Source of the DNA: Orychophragmus violaceus
Taxonomy: Eukaryota; Streptophyta; Magnoliopsida; Brassicales; Brassicaceae
NCBI GenBank assembly: GCA_030180135.1
Contig: CM058236.1
Span: forward strand, 11,305,357 to 11,369,356
Direction: 5' to 3'
DNA: 64,000 nucleotides
A program made the position numbers and the translations under genes. Of this stretch, positions 22,416 through 33,711 are shown piece by piece; position 1 is the stretch's first letter, and the number at the start of each line of letters is the position of its first letter. The notes beneath the pieces are model-generated. The model was not told where the DNA came from, ran no database searches, and saw nothing but the letters and a program-made list of their open reading frames with translations.

Positions 22416-22715
22416 CATATCCTTTATATATTAAGTGAGATTACTTCTAACTTCCGATGTGGGACTTATGTCTTTAATACGCCTCCTCGAGATAATGTCT
22501 CTTTGACCATTAATCTCGGAAGGTTCGGACCTGGATCGACGGCACCAATTTTATGTATGTGTTGTCGATGTTTGGACCAACTTTGGGTCGGATCGGGTTG
22601 AATTGCATGGATCGGGCTCTGATACCATATTCTCAATGATAAGTGGAGTGGCATATATCCTTTATATATTAAATAAGATCCCTTCCAACTTCCGATGTGG
22701 GACTTATGTCCCTCA
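22416..22715 (-). mobile_element. TRIM retroelement (Katydid-like), minus orientation
   Basis: Two direct terminal repeats share the core TTCCGATGTGGGACTTATGT (about 22455 and 22690) and the ATATCCTTTATATATTAA block. Between them a primer-binding site TGGTATCAGAGC (minus strand, 22616-22627) lies next to the 5' repeat and a purine run GAGGAGG next to the 3' repeat. Total length is about 300 bp with no ORF, as in terminal-repeat retrotransposons in miniature. The 3' repeat is diverged at its outer end, so the exact boundaries are uncertain. Confidence 0.75.
22616..22627 (-). promoter_or_regulatory. TRIM primer-binding site (initiator tRNA-Met type)
   Basis: GCTCTGATACCA on plus, that is TGGTATCAGAGC on minus: the standard plant primer-binding site complementary to the 3' end of initiator tRNA-Met. 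It fixes the orientation of the TRIM. Confidence 0.8.
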
Positions 22716-22970
22716 TACTATCTCTAAACAAGATTCTTTCTCCACCAGCAGAATCACACTCTCCTTCAATCGATTCACCTCCTCATACTGCAATTTAAAC
22801 CCGTTATAGATTGAGTCAAAGACGTTCCTCAAATGTTCCCTATCGATCTCAACTTTACTCAAAACCTCATCTTGCTCTCTCTCATCTATCTCCCTCATCA
22901 ACCTTTCTACTCCGACACTCGTCTCTCTAAATTGATGTCCAACGGAATCCATAACCAGAGCCAATGCCAT

Positions 22971-25573
22971 CTTCAACCGAAATTCTCGTCACTCACTTGA
23001 TCTAACTCGTCACTTCAATCTGTTCATTTTGTTTTTTTTAATAATCTAATTATTTTATTTAAATTAATTAAATATTAATTTAAATTTTAATTAACAAATA
23101 ATAAACTTGTTAACAGAAAATTAATTATGGTAACGTTTTGGTGGAATTGGCTGTTTTTTAAAAGTACATATGTGAATTTCAAATTTTTGATTAGTTGTTA
23201 ATGTTTTCGGCATTGTTCGACATATCGTGTATGAAAAACTGTTTTTGTGCTAAGTTTATAAGGAATTGACCGTTTTCCCGAAAAAATAGGAAACAAGTGA
23301 ATACAAATTTCACAAGGGTCTGCTTTGGAGACTATATATACAATCAATGCAGGAGAATATAAAGTAAGAATATGCTATGACTTAACTTAAGTGTGAAGAG
23401 AATAAAATGAATTGGATCTTGCACTTGGAAGAAGCTGTGAATTAATGAGTGGCATGTACTTGAGAAACCAAGGACACCTCAGCTTCATGTCACGATATAA
23501 GATCATAAGACTAGCCCCGAACACACACCAAGGACATTGCGTAGAAGATCACATGGTTGGTAAATCCTAAATTTTGGTGCTGGATTTAGTGTAAAGTCAG
23601 AAAAAATCAACAAGTCAACGAAGTTTGGTCCGAAAAGAACGGCCTGAACGTAAAACCCATAATATTGCGATCGGCCCAAATCTATTTAATGAATAAAAAT
23701 CATTAAATCAGATAAAGATCATGACTTAGTCGAAGAGGATATCTCCTAAATAGATACTTTATGGTTTGTACCTTCCTAGAAAATAGGAGTCAACCTAGAC
23801 TTGAGGAGCACGTGTAACAACAAAAGATAGAGGATATTTTCCTCAACGATGTTATAAAAAAGAAGAAGAGGAAGTCTTCAAGTGGAGGATAAGCTCGTAC
23901 ACACGAGCCAAAGAAAGAGATAACAACTTCTTCTCATCTTATTCCCACACTCACAAGCTGACAAGGCACGACTACATGATCCAATCATGGTTCATGGACG
24001 AATTTACTCACGTGAGAGAGAGAGAGAATGATGAGCTTGTACACACGAACAAAAAAGGGAGAAGACAATTCCTCCTTCGACCAAACACTTTATGTCTTCG
24101 TCTTGTCAACAAGCGAAATTCAATATAATATACTCAAGGCTCAGCGTGTGCTTAACACCACAAATACATGGTCTTGTGTTTGTCATCATTGATTTATCAA
24201 CTAAATACATTCATGTATTTTATTATGACAAGTTCCTTATTTCAATGTAGAACTTGAAATTGCAAGAGTGGTCGCTCTTATGTTACTTTTATCACACCAC
24301 TACATACTCAAACATGATGAAAGTGAGAGTCCTTTCAATCGATATTCGATTTAAACAATCACATTGAGTTTAATCGCTTATATGCTCTTCGAGCTCGCTA
24401 TTAACTCCCAAAAAAACCATCTCGTTTGAGATCTTAAATAATCGAGACCTCTGATTCAGCTCGCTCAGATGGATCAGTCTTTGAATTCCCTGAAGCTCGT
24501 CACCTCGAGACGATAATTACGAAACAATGGATGTTGGGCTTAAAAATAAAGCCTAACCTATAAAATCCCGTTAACGTGAAAGCCCATTTTTGACTTCGTT
24601 AACGACAGAATCCAATTGGAATGAGCCGATTCAGTGTATTTAAGCAGAATTCTGATTTTGAGCTAGGATCATGAAACTCATTTGTCATGAGTTTGGATCC
24701 AATTAGCTTTTGTGTCGAGTTTTCAGTTTTCTAGAGCTATTGGCTATTCTGTCTAGCTTTAATATCTTGAATCCTAGATCGAATTAGAATTGAGAATTGA
24801 ATTCCCATACCCCTTTTCAGCCAAAAGCAAGTTCTCAAACTCTAGCATCTAGAGAGTCGATTCTCAGGCTCTAACATAGCTAGGGTTTGTGAACAAGACT
24901 CTAAAATCCGTATCAGCCTACCAGATAATAAAGATGATCTCTATTTCATTATGAAAACGACTTCTCAAACTATGGCACATACAAATTTTACAAAAAAGCT
25001 TCGAATAGTTGTACGGAAAACTATTGTGAGCGAAAGTCAACATGATAATCGTTTCATATCAACATGATGAGACAATTTAATACGTCTTCATGAGAACAAT
25101 CTCTCGAGCTTTGTTTCAGTCTTTAAACGAGCTCCCTCCTCACGCTTCAGCTTGTCAGCCCATAAACATGTTGGGAAGCTCTTCTCCAACCTAAAAACGA
25201 GCTCATGTTTCAGAAGAATCTCTAAAGCTCTGTTTCAGTTTAAAAACGAGCTCACATGCCCCTTCTCATCTCGAGTATTAGAGAACAAGTTCTCAAACTA
25301 CGACGGAGTTTTTCAGCTCATACATCCGGTTAGAGCTCACCATCTCTTAAGTAAGCCCTCAGTCTTTAGTTCAGTCCAAAATACGGGCTCATAGCCCATG
25401 CTATATCTTATCAGCTACTAAACAGGCTCACAAGCTCTCTTTTAGTTCAGAAATGAACTCATAGCTCACGCTATAGCTCTTGTGGACCAAAAGAAAAAAG
25501 GCTCACACTAAAGCTCGTTAACCTCATGAGTTTGCCATTTTTTTGCTTGAGCTCTTCAGCTTGAGCATGTTGT
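22971..25573. other. Intergenic DNA left of the Tat-1 element
   Basis: No gene supported. 23900-24060 has a diverged direct repeat (AGCTCGTACACACGAGCCAAA and AGCTTGTACACACGAACAAA). 24360-25570 is full of AGCTC/GAGCTC words at irregular 30-70-bp spacing, with echoes such as TCTTTAAACGAGCTC and TTTAAAAACGAGCTC, suggesting an old tandem or retroelement sequence. The same texture continues past Tat-1 at 50003-50600. Confidence 0.45.
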
Positions 25574-26208
25574 TGTGATAACCGAGGTGGTCACAAGGTC
25601 GGGATGTGCGTCTTGCTAGAGAGTTGACGTGCTCGGTCCGAAGGAACTAAGTTGTTCTTGAGAGAGAACCGACTAGATTCGGAGATAAGCAAGAGTAAAA
25701 TAGTGCTCGGGGTGAAGGAAGAGAAGATTGTGTTCGGGGTTCTTTATCGAGAGTAATATGCTCGGGACGAGCGTAGTTGGTATTCAGATTCCCGAGCAGG
25801 TCGAAAGACGTGCTCGATTTACAATTCGGGAAATTGACTCTAGAGAGAGAAAGTAGTAAGAAGTGCACAAATCCCAAAAAGTTACATTAATGTACAGTGA
25901 CGACTCCTATTTATAGTAAAATACGGTCGTACTTTTTACAGGCCGTTGACCGCTTGTCGAGCTCGTGCGGATTGGGCCGTACTTGGCGACGAGATGGGCT
26001 GAACCGTACGTTCCTTTGGATGCTAGCGTAGCCGAGCCGGTTTGTTTGAGTTGAGCTGAGCCGAGCCGATAGTGATGGGCTTGGTTCGGGCGTCTGTATT
26101 CGGGCCCTTATTGCTTGTTGGGCCGTTTTGCTTCTGTTGGGCGGCCTTCGTTCAGGGAATAAGTATTGGGCCTTCTAAATGGATGGGGTGCTAAACCCAT
26201 ATATAACA
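25574..26208 (-). repeat. Tat-1 3' LTR (635 bp)
   Basis: Aligned by eye with 49362-49997: about eight substitutions and one single-base indel in 636 positions, so roughly 1.3% divergent. Several differences are C/T type, as expected from methylated DNA. It lies downstream of the minus-strand coding region, hence 3' LTR. Confidence 0.93.
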
Positions 26209-26222
26209 GTAAGCCCCCCCTA
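26209..26222 (-). promoter_or_regulatory. Tat-1 polypurine tract
   Basis: Minus strand CTAGGGGGGGCTTAC directly before the 3' LTR. A G-run followed by CTTA also precedes the Tat-2 3' LTR, so this is the plus-strand primer site shared by the two elements. Confidence 0.7.
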
Positions 26223-26483
26223 GTTCGTCGATCTTCGTGGTGCTTGAAGTCGGCGGATTTGGTCAGTTTTTAGTTGGGCCGATACTTATTCGATGTAGGC
26301 CTGGCCGGTCAGTTGAATTCGCTTGCTTTGTTGCTTCTTTCTCGGGTAACTCGAAAGGTTTCTTGGGAAGCAGCTGGATACTGAAGAGTCGCACCTTTGT
26401 AATGATGGCAACTATGAACGCGGGAAGCTGGAGGGTTGCGTAGGGGTCATCATTGCGCTTGTCTCGAAATTCCCCCGCCTGCT

Positions 26484-26491
26484 TATATATA
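26484..26491 (+). promoter_or_regulatory. TATA-like box for the Tat-1 opposite-strand gene
   Basis: CTTATATATATCG, about 120 bp upstream of the ATG at 26605 and just inside the 3' LTR. Tat-2 has CTATAAATAG at the same relative place. This suggests the plus-strand gene has its own promoter. Confidence 0.45.
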
Positions 26492-26634
26492 TCGCGCTCT
26501 GCTCTTCTTCGATTTCATTTCTCTCCTTTCGCAGGTACTCCGCTCTCCCTTCTCTCTAGATTTTACTTTCTCTCTCTAGCTTGTTGTTGTATTAGTCGTA
26601 AGTCATGAGAATTGACTCCAGCTCAGCGTCATCC

Positions 26635-27271
26635 TGTTGGAATTGTGTCCAGTAATCTCGGTACTGTCTCTAGAAAGTAAGAGTATGTCAAAGATCAGAC
26701 ATAAGTCATATAATGCTGGGGGTCATGATGGCTTGCTAGAGTCCGCTCATGATCTATAAGTCTCGGACTTATTGCCTTTATTATATGATCCCATATGGGT
26801 CACACGCCTAAGCTAACGGGAAAATACGCTGGAACGTTTTAGCAGAAGCACGGTAAAAGTGCTAGGCATTTACTGTACTTCGAGAGAATAAAGGGCCTGA
26901 TTAAATCCATGGGATTTAATCAGAACTGAGAATTGGGCCCAAAAGCCCGTGAGAACTAAAGGGAGTTTTAATGAATAAAACTTGACCTAAAGCTCTCTAA
27001 TTTTTCAGTCCATCTGCGCCTCCCTCCTCTCAATCTGCGGCCTCCCTCTCAGCTGGTCTAGCAGCCAATTCCCGAGCGTGCGTGTGTGAGTCTTTGGAGG
27101 ATCCATCCCTTGGTGGTTCTGCTGATCTCTGACCTGTTCTATCTCTTCCGCTGCATAAACAGGTAAAAGGTGAGATCAACTATGTTTCTAAATAAGAACA
27201 CCTAGATCTGATGCATGTTTAGGTTGATATCAATATGAGAATTGAATCAGGATCAACTGAACTATCCAACA
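26635..27271 (+). repeat. Copia A 5' LTR (637 bp)
   Basis: TGTTGGAATTGTGTCC...ACTATCCAACA, with TG/CA ends. Matches the reassembled 3' LTR without a difference I can see. The first ~250 bp also resemble the copia B LTR. Confidence 0.95.
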
Positions 27272-27272
27272 G

Positions 27273-27284
27273 TGGTATCAGAGC
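27273..27284 (+). promoter_or_regulatory. Copia A primer-binding site
   Basis: TGGTATCAGAGC, one base after the 5' LTR: the initiator tRNA-Met type site. Confidence 0.9.
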
Positions 27285-28968
27285 CATTGGTTCTTAGGAT
27301 TTCTTGTTTAGATTCATTGTTTAGGTTGTTTAAATCTGTTTAGATGTGTTTTGAATCCATTACTGATAAGAAAAACACATAAGAAACTGAATTAAATCCT
27401 GAACAAACACTTGAATCACAAAACCGAGCTATATGACTCGGGTTTTGTTGATTGGCCAAGGGTGATCGACCGGCTTGGCCGGTTAGTGATCACGGCCGAG
27501 AGACCGGGCGGGCGAAGATGGCCGGTCGGACGGAGGGATCGCGGGTCGGACGCACGATGGTTGGATCGGATCGGTTCATACGATCGCGATCGATCATCGC
27601 GTCACGACCGATCACTCGTCCCGATCGCGTCCCAGCCGAGCGTCCATACGGCCGCGTGCGTCCGTCCGGTGAGCCGTCCCTGTCCCGTCCCGAACGTCCA
27701 GCTGATTCGTCCCGACCGTCCTCGATCTCGGATCGACCGGCTCGCGGCTGAGCGGCTGGACGTGAGTTTCTTGGATGGAAACTAGGTCACGACCAACTCG
27801 GTTTGGTTCGTGACCAATTCGGTTCGGTTTAAGGCTCGGTTTAAAATTTGATTAAAAAATCAACGTTCTGGTTTAATAAACAGATTTTAATAATTTTATT
27901 AAAGTCTGGTTAAACCAGGATTAGAAATCCAATGTCGAAAGAATTATTGGATTTGGTGCCTAAACCAGGATTTCTAATTTGATTTGGTTGGACCAAATAA
28001 ATTGAGAAAATCCGGTTTAGTAAATAACCGGTTGACAATTGTGGTCATCGTAGTAATTAAAATTTGGTTAGACCAATTTTAATGAACCAGACCGGTTATG
28101 TCAATTAATTGGACAATTGGGTCATGTCTTGGACATGGATCAATTCTTGGGCCTCGGGCCAAGAAGTTAAAACAATTGGGCCGATTAATTGAGTCTTTCT
28201 TCAGATCAATTTAAAATTTATTTTATAAAATTATAAAGTCGATTTTAAATTAAAGTTTCCGAAATTTTGAAATTAGAAAGTTTCTTAAAATAGAATTTTC
28301 TGGATTTACGGGTTTTGGATTTTAAAGAAATTTCTAAAGTTAGAAAGTTTCCGGTTTTAGAAAGTTTCCAATTTTAGAAAGTTTCCTAAAATAGTAGGTT
28401 TCCAAAAATAGAAAGTTTCCCGAAATAGTAATCTTCTATTTTGGGAATAAAACTTTAAAATAAACCTACAAACCTCATAAAATATCAAGCGTTGGATGTC
28501 TTGTCCATTCTATGTCAGCTGTTGAAGCCCATTCAATTGTATTCATGGCCTTACAGTGTGAGGGTGTCTACTTTTGCGTGAGTAAGACGGTTTGTGATTC
28601 ATAAATATCATTGGGAGTCCCAGACATTAATGATTACATGACTTTATAGTCTGGTTTTCTTGACTGGGCCATCGGGAGTCCCGGGCCTTGAGACATCAGA
28701 GTGAATTGGGCCTCGGGCCCAGATTCACAACCAAGAGTTATATCACGGATATAATTAGCCGATATAGGGCTTACCGATATAAGCTAAGGTTGGGTGACGG
28801 CCAGTGGCCCACTTTGATCTTAGTTATATGTGGATCTTGGAATCATTATATTCTATTGAGGGTAACTTATGTTATTGAATATAATGCGTGATTAATCATA
28901 TTAATTTTAATACGAGATTAATCATATTGAACATATTAACTAAAATCCTTTTATCTCATATTTCAGTT
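27285..28968 (+). other. Copia A untranslated leader, with a CpG-dense GC-rich island
   Basis: About 27440-27770 is very GC-rich and full of CGATC, GACCG and CGTCC words, unlike the surrounding AT-rich DNA and unlike the matching place in copia B. The rest (27780-28960) is close to the copia B leader. TTTCAG just before the gag ATG in both elements could be a splice acceptor. Confidence 0.6.
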
Positions 28969-29958
28969 ATGACTAGCACAAACAATCAAAACACTTTCTC
29001 GATCCGGTCTATCCTTGGGATAGACAAGCTAAACGGATCAAATTTCTTGACTTGGTCGCGGAACCTGAGGTTAGTCCTCAGACAGGAGAGAAAGGACTAT
29101 GTCCTTGAGAGAGCTCTCCCCGTGAGGATCAGGTCCAATGCCTCTCATGCAGTATATGATGCTTGGAATAAGCATTATAATGATGCGGTAGATGTGCGTG
29201 GTCTGATATTGGCTACCATGGACTCTGACTTGCGGGAGCAATATGAGAACATGGAGTCGCCAATAGAGATGATCAGCAGCCTGAAATTGAAATTTCAGGA
29301 GCAGATAAGAGTGGAGAGATACCGGTTGGTTAAGTCTCTCACTAACTGCAAGCTACCAAATGATAATCCGGTGAGTCCTCATGTCAGTAAAATGATAGGT
29401 TATATTGATAACCTGAGGAAACTGAATTATCCAGTTGGCCAAGAATTGGCAACTGAGATCATTCTTCAGTCACTGCCGTCAAGCTATGATAAGTTCGTAA
29501 GGAACTATGTCAAGAAAGGCTTAACGAAGACGTTGACTGAACTGCATGATATGCTCAAAACGGTTGAGCCAAACGTGAAGGGTAGGTTTATTGAACCTAG
29601 TATTGGCAAGGGTGAAGACAAAGTTGTCCAGATTTTGAATCATGGCAAGCGTGTGTCTTCCGAGCCCAAGTCAGATACCTCTTACGTTGGTAAGTGCTGC
29701 TACTGTAAAGAGAGAGGGCATTGGAAGAGAGATTGCATAAAATTCATGGAAGACGATGAGGAGTTGAAGTTAATGTATGAGACTACTTCCTCAGGTATTC
29801 ATGTTGTTACTTCAAGTTCTACCTTGCAGGTATTGGATACTGGTCGTGGCACTGATATTTGTTATAATATGCAGAGCCTAAGCAACAGTAGAACGTTGAA
29901 GGAAGGGCAAGTGAAACTGCATGTCTGGAAGGAGCTATGGATGCTGCCTCAGTCATAG
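28969..29958 (+). CDS. Copia A Gag (with start of protease)
   Basis: 329 codons from ATG 28969, chosen because the copia B protein starts at the same aligned position. It has the copia gag core (LNGSNFLTWSRNLRLVLRQ, LPSSYDKFVRNYV) and a CCHC zinc knuckle CCYCKERGHWKRDC near residue 245. It runs into the protease motif VLDTGRGTDICYNMQSL before a stop at 29956-29958. Gag would form the virus-like particle. The frame is uninterrupted while pol behind it is destroyed, so Gag may be the only product kept. It is diverged from copia B Gag at many residues, so it is not a simple recent deletion derivative of copia B. Confidence 0.85.
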   Translation: MTSTNNQNTFSIRSILGIDKLNGSNFLTWSRNLRLVLRQERKDYVLERALPVRIRSNASHAVYDAWNKHYNDAVDVRGLILATMDSDLREQYENMESPIEMISSLKLKFQEQIRVERYRLVKSLTNCKLPNDNPVSPHVSKMIGYIDNLRKLNYPVGQELATEIILQSLPSSYDKFVRNYVKKGLTKTLTELHDMLKTVEPNVKGRFIEPSIGKGEDKVVQILNHGKRVSSEPKSDTSYVGKCCYCKERGHWKRDCIKFMEDDEELKLMYETTSSGIHVVTSSSTLQVLDTGRGTDICYNMQSLSNSRTLKEGQVKLHVWKELWMLPQS

Positions 29959-32420
29959 GGTTTTCACTTGTAGATGCCTTCAAGGCCTGGTTTTGCATTA
30001 AGTAATTGCTACAATGAACCTGCTTTAAGCAGAGTTGTTTTTCATTTTCTTGTAAAGAATTTGAATGATTTTATTTTGATAAAAGACAAGTTTTGTTCTT
30101 TTGATCTTAATGAAATATTAATTGTAGCACCCTATTCAAGGAATGGGTTTTATATCTTAAACCAAAGGATGCCTGAATGTAACATAAATACCAAATTGGT
30201 TTAAATCTGATGAATTAAACCTGATTTTCTTGGCATAAATGTCTTGGTCACAGAGAGTAAGTCGGATTCAGAAATCCCATAGTTATGAACTGTTGGGCTC
30301 ATTTGAATGAATGTCTCATGAGAATTGAAATCTGCTTACTAGACCAAAAGACAAAGGGCCCATCTTAGCCGAGCTAGAGAAAGGCCCAAAGGCTTATTGG
30401 AGATTGAACATACTCATGTATGTGGTCCGATGAGCGGCAATGGCAGAGAAAATTTTCTTGTACTTCATTATCTTGACTGATTAATTCAGTGAGTAAGACT
30501 GTGTTCATTTGATGAGACACAAGTCGGAATTCTTTGACATGGTCGAAAGAGTTCCAGAATGAGGTATAGAATGTGAGTGACAGAAGTATTGAGACTCTGG
30601 AAAAGATCACGAGTGAGAATACTTAAGTCATCAATGATGTGATCATCTTAATAAGTGTGAAGTAGTTTCACAGCTCACTTCTCCTGAAAACCTTGAGGTG
30701 TTTCTGTGAGAAAGAATCAGATCTTATCAGAGATGATTAAAGATGAGTCATACGAATCTTCCATGACATTTTAAGAATAACGCTCTAAAATATCTAAGTT
30801 TGCGCTAAAATAGTTCCATCAATATCAGTTGAAAGACACCACGTAAATGTGGATTGGAATCAATCCAAATTCGTCTTTACTGAGTATTGGTAGTTGTGCT
30901 ACTTCGCTGGTTGTCCTAGGGAAACCAAGGCTTGTTACTTTTACGTCCATTCTGTTTTCTAAGAAAGGAAGTTACTTTCCAAGAAGAACAGTGGGAGTAA
31001 AAGTGTAACTCGAAGAAATTCTTGTCACTTTTTACGTCCATTCTGTTTTCTAAGAAGGGAAGTTGCTTTTCAAGAAGAACAGTGGGAGTAAAAGAGTAAC
31101 TCGAAGAAATTCGAGTTATACAGGAGGCTGTTCAACCTATCAGGGAGAGCAGCGGATGGATTTACAGATTTCTGTAGAATCTACACCTGTGGAGCCTGAA
31201 GTTCGCAGAAATGAAAGAATCAGTTACTAATCCGAGAATGAATTCTCATCATTAGTTGAACCTGATGATCATTGAAAGTTCGCATGATCTGTTGATCATT
31301 GAAAGCGACAAACCTGCGAAATTCAAAGAAGCGAAAGTGAACCCAGACTCCGAAGAATTACATTTTGTGTAAGTTGGCTTCATCGATCCATTCATGGATG
31401 GAAGCGAACATATCGGAGTTGGAATCTTCGTTCTGTTGAAGAAGTCAAGACTTAAACAGGAACGAAATGGAACTGTGCGTTTACTAATAGATAAATGGGA
31501 GCGATATTGCATTTCTCATATTGTATGACAATGACATACTGATTCTCGGAAATAACGTCCCAATGCTGCAGTCGGTAAAGGACTGGCTTGGGAAGTTAGT
31601 TTTGTGATTGACATGGGTAAAACCACGTAAGTCTTGGATTCTGGATCTAAAGATAGAGATCCAGAAGAGCTAGTAGGACAAAGTAAGGATTCTTAAATTG
31701 ACAAAGTCCTACACGTTTTCAGCATTCCAAGAAGGGTTTTTATGCCAATGTCACATGGCAATACGTTAAGCAAGAAGCAGTGTCCTACGATAACTGCTGA
31801 GCTTAAATGCATGGATAGGATTCATATGCGACGGCAATTGGATCTATCATATATGCCATGTCACGTACTTGTTTTAACGTTGCTTTAATGTTAAGCAAGA
31901 CAAGTAAAGACCAGTCAAATCCAGCAAAGAATCACTGGATTGCCGTAAAGAATATCCTAAAGTATTTGAGGAATACTAAGGATAAGCTCTTTAGGTAAAG
32001 GAGAAAGTGAGGTGCTACAAGTCGATAGAGTCTGAAAAGGCAAGTCACCAATGGACAAAGATGATTTCCGGTCACAGTCCGGTTATATCTTGTGTCTACT
32101 TGGCGGTGCAAGGCACTGTTGCTGACTCCATGACTTAAGCTGAACATTTCGCAGCTTGGGAAGCGACGAAAGAGGTTGTTTGGAAAGAAGAGTTCGTCAC
32201 TGAACTTGATGTGATTCCCAGCATAGATGAGACTAGCTGCACATCAGAGTTCCAAACACCTAGAGGATAGGTATAACCTATTCCGTGAGATAAATGACGG
32301 AGATGTTAAGTAGATCAGCAAGTTTCAACGAATGAGAACGTTGCTAATCTATTAACGAAGCCACTCCTTAGGCCTAAGCACGAGTCTCGGACTGTTGCTG
32401 TAGGATAAGTGAAAAATTGA
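29959..32420 (+). pseudogene. Copia A pol remnant
   Basis: The stretch aligns loosely with copia B protease, integrase, RT and RNase H (for example NCYNEPALSR near 30005, VDQ-type RT and RNase H words around 31550-32150) but with many stops, frameshifts and deletions. No frame exceeds about 90 codons. A ~90-bp tandem duplication (units beginning CTTGTTACTT at 30931 and CTTGTCACTT at 31021) lies in the integrase-RT linker. Clearly non-functional. Confidence 0.85.
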
Positions 32421-33282
32421 GATGTAGTCTCAATTTCAGTGGGAGTTAGTAAAAGGCTTTATTTAGTTATTTGATATGTTCTTGTAAAACATTTAAAATG
32501 TTTTAATGAAATTATTATTTCAAGATTATTTTAACTGTGATGAAATAATCGTTCTAAAGTGATATAAATCATTTTATAGGTCATCGAAGTAAGTGACTTG
32601 ATCTTGAGTCATCAAAGTCATTTAGCTTGATCATGAGACCCTATATTTGATAGATGGCTTATATCATCCTGTCCCTAGTCGAAGGTTGTTGAAATTGGAA
32701 CACCAACAACCGTGTGAGACTAGATTGGTATGTGACTTATGACAAAGTCTCAGTGTGTCATAGATGCACGGCATCAAAGTCAGTACATAGGTGTATGTTG
32801 GGAACATACGACCAGACAAGACCCGATTATAAGAACTCTTCAGGATATTTATATCTGTGTCATAAGAGATTCTTACTACGACTATAGAGTATAGTCCTTA
32901 GACCTGAGTTCGCATGCATGTGGCTGCACATGAACTAATGCGCTTTGATCATTGTCTAACGCTGTCCTTCTGCGATAGTTATAAGGACCTTGTTTGGGTG
33001 TATTATGAAATGAGTAGTTTACAGTGATGGAACAAGACGGGATTTGTCCCTCCAATATAAATGGAGTGAATATCTCTAGGCCATTCGGAGATTTGTATAC
33101 TGGAAAATGCGTGGCCACGCTCAAACGGACTGTCCCGAGTCGTTTGGATTGTCAGTATCAAATCAGAGTCCGATGAACAAGATTAGGCTTTATAAGGATG
33201 ACACTAATCTTGCCTTATGACTAATCGAGATATTGAGACGAAAGGGATTATGAATACAGAGATTCCAGTACAAGTGGGAGAT
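32421..33282 (+). other. Copia A 3' untranslated region and polypurine tract
   Basis: Non-coding, about 90% alike to copia B 39890-40743. Ends with the purine tract AAGTGGGAGAT just before the 3' LTR. Confidence 0.75.
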
Positions 33283-33711
33283 TGTTGGAATTGTGTCCAG
33301 TAATCTCGGTACTGTCTCTAGAAAGTAAGAGTATGTCAAAGATCAGACATAAGTCATATAATGCTGGGGGTCATGATGGCTTGCTAGAGTCCGCTCATGA
33401 TCTATAAGTCTCGGACTTATTGCCTTTATTATATGATCCCATATGGGTCACACGCCTAAGCTAACGGGAAAATACGCTGGAACGTTTTAGCAGAAGCACG
33501 GTAAAAGTGCTAGGCATTTACTGTACTTCGAGAGAATAAAGGGCCTGATTAAATCCATGGGATTTAATCAGAACTGAGAATTGGGCCCAAAAGCCCGTGA
33601 GAACTAAAGGGAGTTTTAATGAATAAAACTTGACCTAAAGCTCTCTAATTTTTCAGTCCATCTGCGCCTCCCTCCTCTCAATCTGCGGCCTCCCTCTCAG
33701 CTGGTCTAGCA

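Larger units (their letters stand above)
21899..22970 (-). pseudogene. Coiled-coil protein pseudogene interrupted by a TRIM element
   Basis: On the minus strand an ATG at 22970 opens a charged, helix-forming sequence (VERLMREIDEREQDEVLSK, then EHLRNVFDSIYNG) that runs to about 22738, where a TRIM element is inserted. The coiled-coil pattern resumes at about 22400 (SENDKLVKERKMREEMIEK, then KKKKKIYESKRKIK), meets an in-frame TAA near 22203, and continues (LNNTVESLTKEERVLWDVV, EKQMKMVNVQTSNKENGQ) to a terminal TAA at 21899-21901. The family was not recognised. The hAT MITE sits just beyond the stop codon, in the former 3' UTR. Confidence 0.6.

Noticed and set aside
27411..27785. Two overlapping long frames of 124 and 99 codons in the GC-rich leader of copia A
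   Set aside because: GC-rich DNA has few stops; the predicted proteins are low-complexity Arg/Pro/Asp strings with no match to copia B and lie between primer site and gag.
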